Shown here: in pieces, positions 14,037-16,993 of the stretch | How the letters are laid out: each line of letters begins with the position of its first letter | Position numbering within the stretch: the first letter of the stretch is position 1 | Assembly (NCBI GenBank): GCA_036743375.1 | Contig: DAINPP010000058.1 | Coordinates: 1-16,993 of the forward strand | Source: DAINPP01 sp036743375 | GTDB taxonomy: Bacteria; Thermotogota; Thermotogae; MWEM01 | DNA: 16,993 nucleotides | Direction of reading: 5' to 3' | Notes under the pieces: model-generated | What the model was told of the DNA's origin: nothing | Databases searched by the model: none | The model's input: the letters and a program-made list of their open reading frames with translations, nothing else | Position numbers and translations under genes: made by a program

Positions 14037-16943
14037 TTGAATACTGATATTTTTAGTAAATTTAAAGTTCCTGAAAATGAGAACTTTATATGGGTTGATT
14101 TTTATCATGAGATCGCCAAAGGGATTTTAAAATATAAAGATTCCAGGAAAGAACTTGTTGAAATGGTTATACAGGCGCATACATCTGCCGATACTTCAAT
14201 AAAATTCCTTCAACAAAAAAATGGCAAATTACAAGAGTATATTGATCCGTTTACCATTATGAGTGCTTTTAATATGTCCATTAAATCTGAAGCACGAAAA
14301 AAGCTTCAGGAATCCTATGCAAAACTGTTTCATGTTTCATATGATCTTCCAAATTCGGATTTTCTCCTTCCAAACCCGATGAATTTTGCTTTGAATTTTT
14401 CAAGGGATTATGATACCCATCAAATTGACGTTTTGTGGGAATTGTTTGAAGCACTTGTAAATAAAAATGATGATGAGCATTTTAAAAATGCGATGAACAA
14501 GGTTTTGGGATTTGCTGGTGGGAAAATGGCAACAATAACTATTATCCTGTATCTTGTTTCGCCAGAGCGATTTATTTCTTTTGATAAGAACTCTTTGACT
14601 TTGATTGAATTTCTTCTGGATCAAAAAATAAAACCAAATAAGTTAAAAGCCGAAGATTATTTTAAGATTCTGGAAAATCTTCAGAGATTATATCATCAGG
14701 AAGATGCAATATTTAAAAGTAATAAAGAGGTAGTTTTAGGTGGGTATTTGAATACAGATTTGCTAAAGGAGCTGTCAAATAATACTAATGACGTTCAAAA
14801 ATCAATTGAATACAGGACGCCGGATCAAATTACCGAAGAAGAATGGCGTACGATACTGGAAGATTCGAACTTCGCCAATTCAACGATCAAGGAAATATTT
14901 TCAACTTTATTAGATATGGGTGGGGAAGCTTCGGCAGGAGACATTGCAAAGAAAAATGGAGCCCAATATCAGTTTTATAATTTAACCGTTGGTGAATTTG
15001 GGAAAAAAGTCAAAGAACATTACAGAGTAAAACCAAATTTGTCTGAACCTTTTCAAGAACCAGATAAGTATAAATATTGGTGGGTGCCATTTACTGGTAA
15101 AAAGAAAGAAGATGTTAAAGGATTTATGTGGGTTTTAAGACCGGAATTGAAAAAAGCTCTGATAGAACAAAAAGAAAAAAACAGACGATATTGGCTCTAT
15201 TCACCCGGAGAAGCAGCCTGTATGTGGGATGATTTCTATGAAAGAGGGATTGTTGCAATCGGATGGGATTCTATCGGCGATTTTAATCAATTTGCAAATA
15301 GAGAAGAGATAGAAGAAAAGTTGAATCAAAATCGGGAAAATGATATTAATCAAAAACATTCATCTTTTGCGGTCTGGCAATTTTATAAAGAGATGGGAAT
15401 TGGTGATATTGTCTATGCTAAAAAAGGCAAGAATCAGATTATCGGTAAAGGAGTTATAGAATCAGATTATTATTATCTGCCTGAAGAAAAGCGATTTACC
15501 CATTGTAGAAAGATTAACTGGCAAAAGATAGAGGAATTTGAAATCGATTCAGCTTATATTAAAACACTGACAGATATTTCTGAAAAAAAAGAACTGATCA
15601 AAGAGATTGAAGATGGAATCTTACAGTCAAATTCAGGGAATCTAAATTATTGGTGGTTAATTGCAAAACCAAATGTTTGGAGTTTTTCCGAATTGAATAT
15701 TGGCGATACGATTGATTACAGCATCTACACTGAAAAAGGAAATAAAAGGAGACGGGCGGAAAATTATCAAAATGCAGCTGTTGGGGATAGAGTGATTGGA
15801 TACGAAGCAAGTCCTGTAAAATCAGTTGTGGCACTTCTCAGAATAGAGAAAAAAGATGATGAGAAGATTTATTTTAAAAAGATCAAAGATTTTGATTTAA
15901 AGATCAGTTTTAAAGAATTGAAATCTATTGCCGTACTTAAAGATATGGAATTTTTTAAATTTTTAAATGGAAGTCTGTTCAAACTTACAGAAACTGAGTT
16001 TAATAGCATCATTGATATGTCAGAAGAAGAAGCGATAAAGCCTTCAGGAATAAAGTATGAAAATGAAAAATACGATAAAAATACTTTTCTTAATCAGGTG
16101 TTTTTGACAGAGGAAGATCTTTACAGACTGAGAATGCTACTCAAAAGGAAGAAAAATATCATCCTTCAGGGACCTCCCGGTGTTGGGAAAACGTTTATGG
16201 CGAAGCGTCTTGCTTATACCTGTATGGGTGAAAAAGCAATAAATCGGATAAAAATGGTTCAATTCCATCAGAATTATACCTATGAGGATTTTGTACAGGG
16301 ATTTAAGCCAGATGGTGAGGGCTTTTCACTTGAAAAAGGTGTATTTTATAATTTCTGTGTGAAAGCAAGAAAAGATCCTGAAAATGAATACTTTTTTATC
16401 ATAGATGAAATCAACAGGGGGAACATCAGTAAGATCTTTGGTGAGCTGTTGATGCTCATTGAGGCGGATAAAAGAGGGAAGGAATATCAGGTCGAACTGA
16501 GTTATTCTCATGAAGTTTTTCATGTTCCTGAAAACCTTTTTATCATAGGATTGATGAATACTGCAGACAGATCTTTGGCTTTAATTGATTATGCCCTGCG
16601 TCGCAGGTTTGCATTTTTTACTGTTGAACCGGGATTTAAAACGGAAGGATTTGATGTGTACAAAAAAAGCCTGAATTCTTCCCATTTTAATGAACTGATA
16701 GATGCGGTCATTCGGTTAAATGAAAAAATAGAAAAAGATGACTCACTTGGCGCTGACTATAAGATTGGACACAGTTATTTCTGTAATCTGGAATTAGACG
16801 ATATGGCTTCAGGAAGATCGAAAGAGTTGCTGGAGATGATCGTTAAATTTGAGGTAGAGCCTCTTATCAGAGAATACTGGTTTGATCAGGATGATGTTGC
16901 AAGAGAGGAATTTGAAAAACTGATGAAAGTTCTGGAAAATTAA
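14037..16943 (+). CDS. McrB-like modular restriction ATPase with two EVE/PUA-like domains
   Basis: A 968-residue protein, much longer than classical McrB (about 460). Order: a helical N-terminal region (1-about 255, starting with WVDFYHEIAKGILKYKDSRK); a winged-helix-like part (about 265-375; EEEWRTILEDSNF, GGEASAGDIAKKNG, MWVLRPELKKALIE); a first EVE/PUA-like domain (384-about 515; YWLYSPGEAACMWDDFYERG, GIGDIVYAKKG); a second EVE domain (537-661; NYWWLIAKPNVWSFSELN, VGDRVIGYEASPVKSVVAL, GSLFKLTETEF); then a McrB-type AAA+ motor with Walker A GPPGVGKT (712-719), Walker B IIDE (788-791) followed by INRGN, and the McrB sensor motif MNTADRSLALID (840-851). EVE folds read modified bases, so this is the target-sensing and motor subunit of a type IV restriction system. 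It uses TTG 14037 with AAGAAGG upstream. A McrC-like gene starts on the next base. The gene is visibly A+T-richer than the helicase operon. Confidence 0.9.
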   Translation: MNTDIFSKFKVPENENFIWVDFYHEIAKGILKYKDSRKELVEMVIQAHTSADTSIKFLQQKNGKLQEYIDPFTIMSAFNMSIKSEARKKLQESYAKLFHVSYDLPNSDFLLPNPMNFALNFSRDYDTHQIDVLWELFEALVNKNDDEHFKNAMNKVLGFAGGKMATITIILYLVSPERFISFDKNSLTLIEFLLDQKIKPNKLKAEDYFKILENLQRLYHQEDAIFKSNKEVVLGGYLNTDLLKELSNNTNDVQKSIEYRTPDQITEEEWRTILEDSNFANSTIKEIFSTLLDMGGEASAGDIAKKNGAQYQFYNLTVGEFGKKVKEHYRVKPNLSEPFQEPDKYKYWWVPFTGKKKEDVKGFMWVLRPELKKALIEQKEKNRRYWLYSPGEAACMWDDFYERGIVAIGWDSIGDFNQFANREEIEEKLNQNRENDINQKHSSFAVWQFYKEMGIGDIVYAKKGKNQIIGKGVIESDYYYLPEEKRFTHCRKINWQKIEEFEIDSAYIKTLTDISEKKELIKEIEDGILQSNSGNLNYWWLIAKPNVWSFSELNIGDTIDYSIYTEKGNKRRRAENYQNAAVGDRVIGYEASPVKSVVALLRIEKKDDEKIYFKKIKDFDLKISFKELKSIAVLKDMEFFKFLNGSLFKLTETEFNSIIDMSEEEAIKPSGIKYENEKYDKNTFLNQVFLTEEDLYRLRMLLKRKKNIILQGPPGVGKTFMAKRLAYTCMGEKAINRIKMVQFHQNYTYEDFVQGFKPDGEGFSLEKGVFYNFCVKARKDPENEYFFIIDEINRGNISKIFGELLMLIEADKRGKEYQVELSYSHEVFHVPENLFIIGLMNTADRSLALIDYALRRRFAFFTVEPGFKTEGFDVYKKSLNSSHFNELIDAVIRLNEKIEKDDSLGADYKIGHSYFCNLELDDMASGRSKELLEMIVKFEVEPLIREYWFDQDDVAREEFEKLMKVLEN

Positions 16944-16993
16944 ATGAGTGAGAGAAATTCTCATATACTGATAAAAAATATCTATTATATGCT
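16944..16993 (+). CDS. McrC-like nuclease subunit, N-terminus only (3' partial)
   Basis: An ATG directly after the McrB-like stop opens a frame that runs to the window edge and encodes MSERNSHILIKNIYYM, with CT beginning a Leu codon. The ILIKNIYYML segment is the typical start of McrC-family proteins (PF10117), the subunit that carries the PD-(D/E)xK nuclease in McrBC systems. GGAAAAT about 8 bp upstream can serve as ribosome site. Only 16 codons are visible, so the call rests on this short motif and on gene order. Confidence 0.72.
   Translation, partial: MSERNSHILIKNIYYM

Overview
The window looks like chromosomal DNA of a motile, low-to-moderate G+C Bacillota (Clostridia- or Bacilli-like). 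Evidence: strong Shine-Dalgarno sites, TTG and ATG starts, -10 boxes with an upstream TGn, TGA used as stop, a CxCxnCxH SWIM protein beside a DUF3670-type SNF2 ATPase, and a 66-residue XRE regulator paired with a small membrane protein. Genus cannot be fixed from the sequence. No rRNA, tRNA, CRISPR array, transposase or integrase was seen.

Left part (1-5999): the window opens inside the ATPase end of an ABC exporter, closed by a clear terminator. A three-gene ABC-2 (drug/lipid-type) exporter operon follows (ATPase plus two DUF990-like permeases). After a 390-bp leader region with a strong promoter and a perfect dyad comes a full-length exporter half-transporter. Tail to tail with it, on the minus strand, is a six-TM GGDEF diguanylate cyclase.

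Middle (6000-8390): a methyl-accepting chemotaxis protein with a periplasmic/extracellular dCache-like sensor stands alone between its own promoter and terminator.

Next (8400-12817): a good promoter drives a three-gene operon of an unrecognised 301-residue helical protein, an 877-residue DUF3670-SNF2 helicase-like ATPase, and a SWIM zinc-finger protein. The last two are separated by one base. This helicase/SWIM pair recurs in bacteria but has no settled function.

Right part (12818-16993): composition becomes clearly A+T-richer. It holds an XRE repressor plus membrane protein pair with two operator-like repeats around its promoter. Then comes a modular McrB-like protein of 968 residues (helical N-terminus, winged helix, two EVE/PUA-like domains, AAA+ GTPase-type motor). 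Its stop is immediately followed by the first 16 codons of a McrC-like gene cut by the window edge, making a predicted type IV (modified-DNA) restriction system. The most interesting material is this double-EVE McrBC-like system and the neighbouring helicase/SWIM/unknown operon, which together may form a small defence island.
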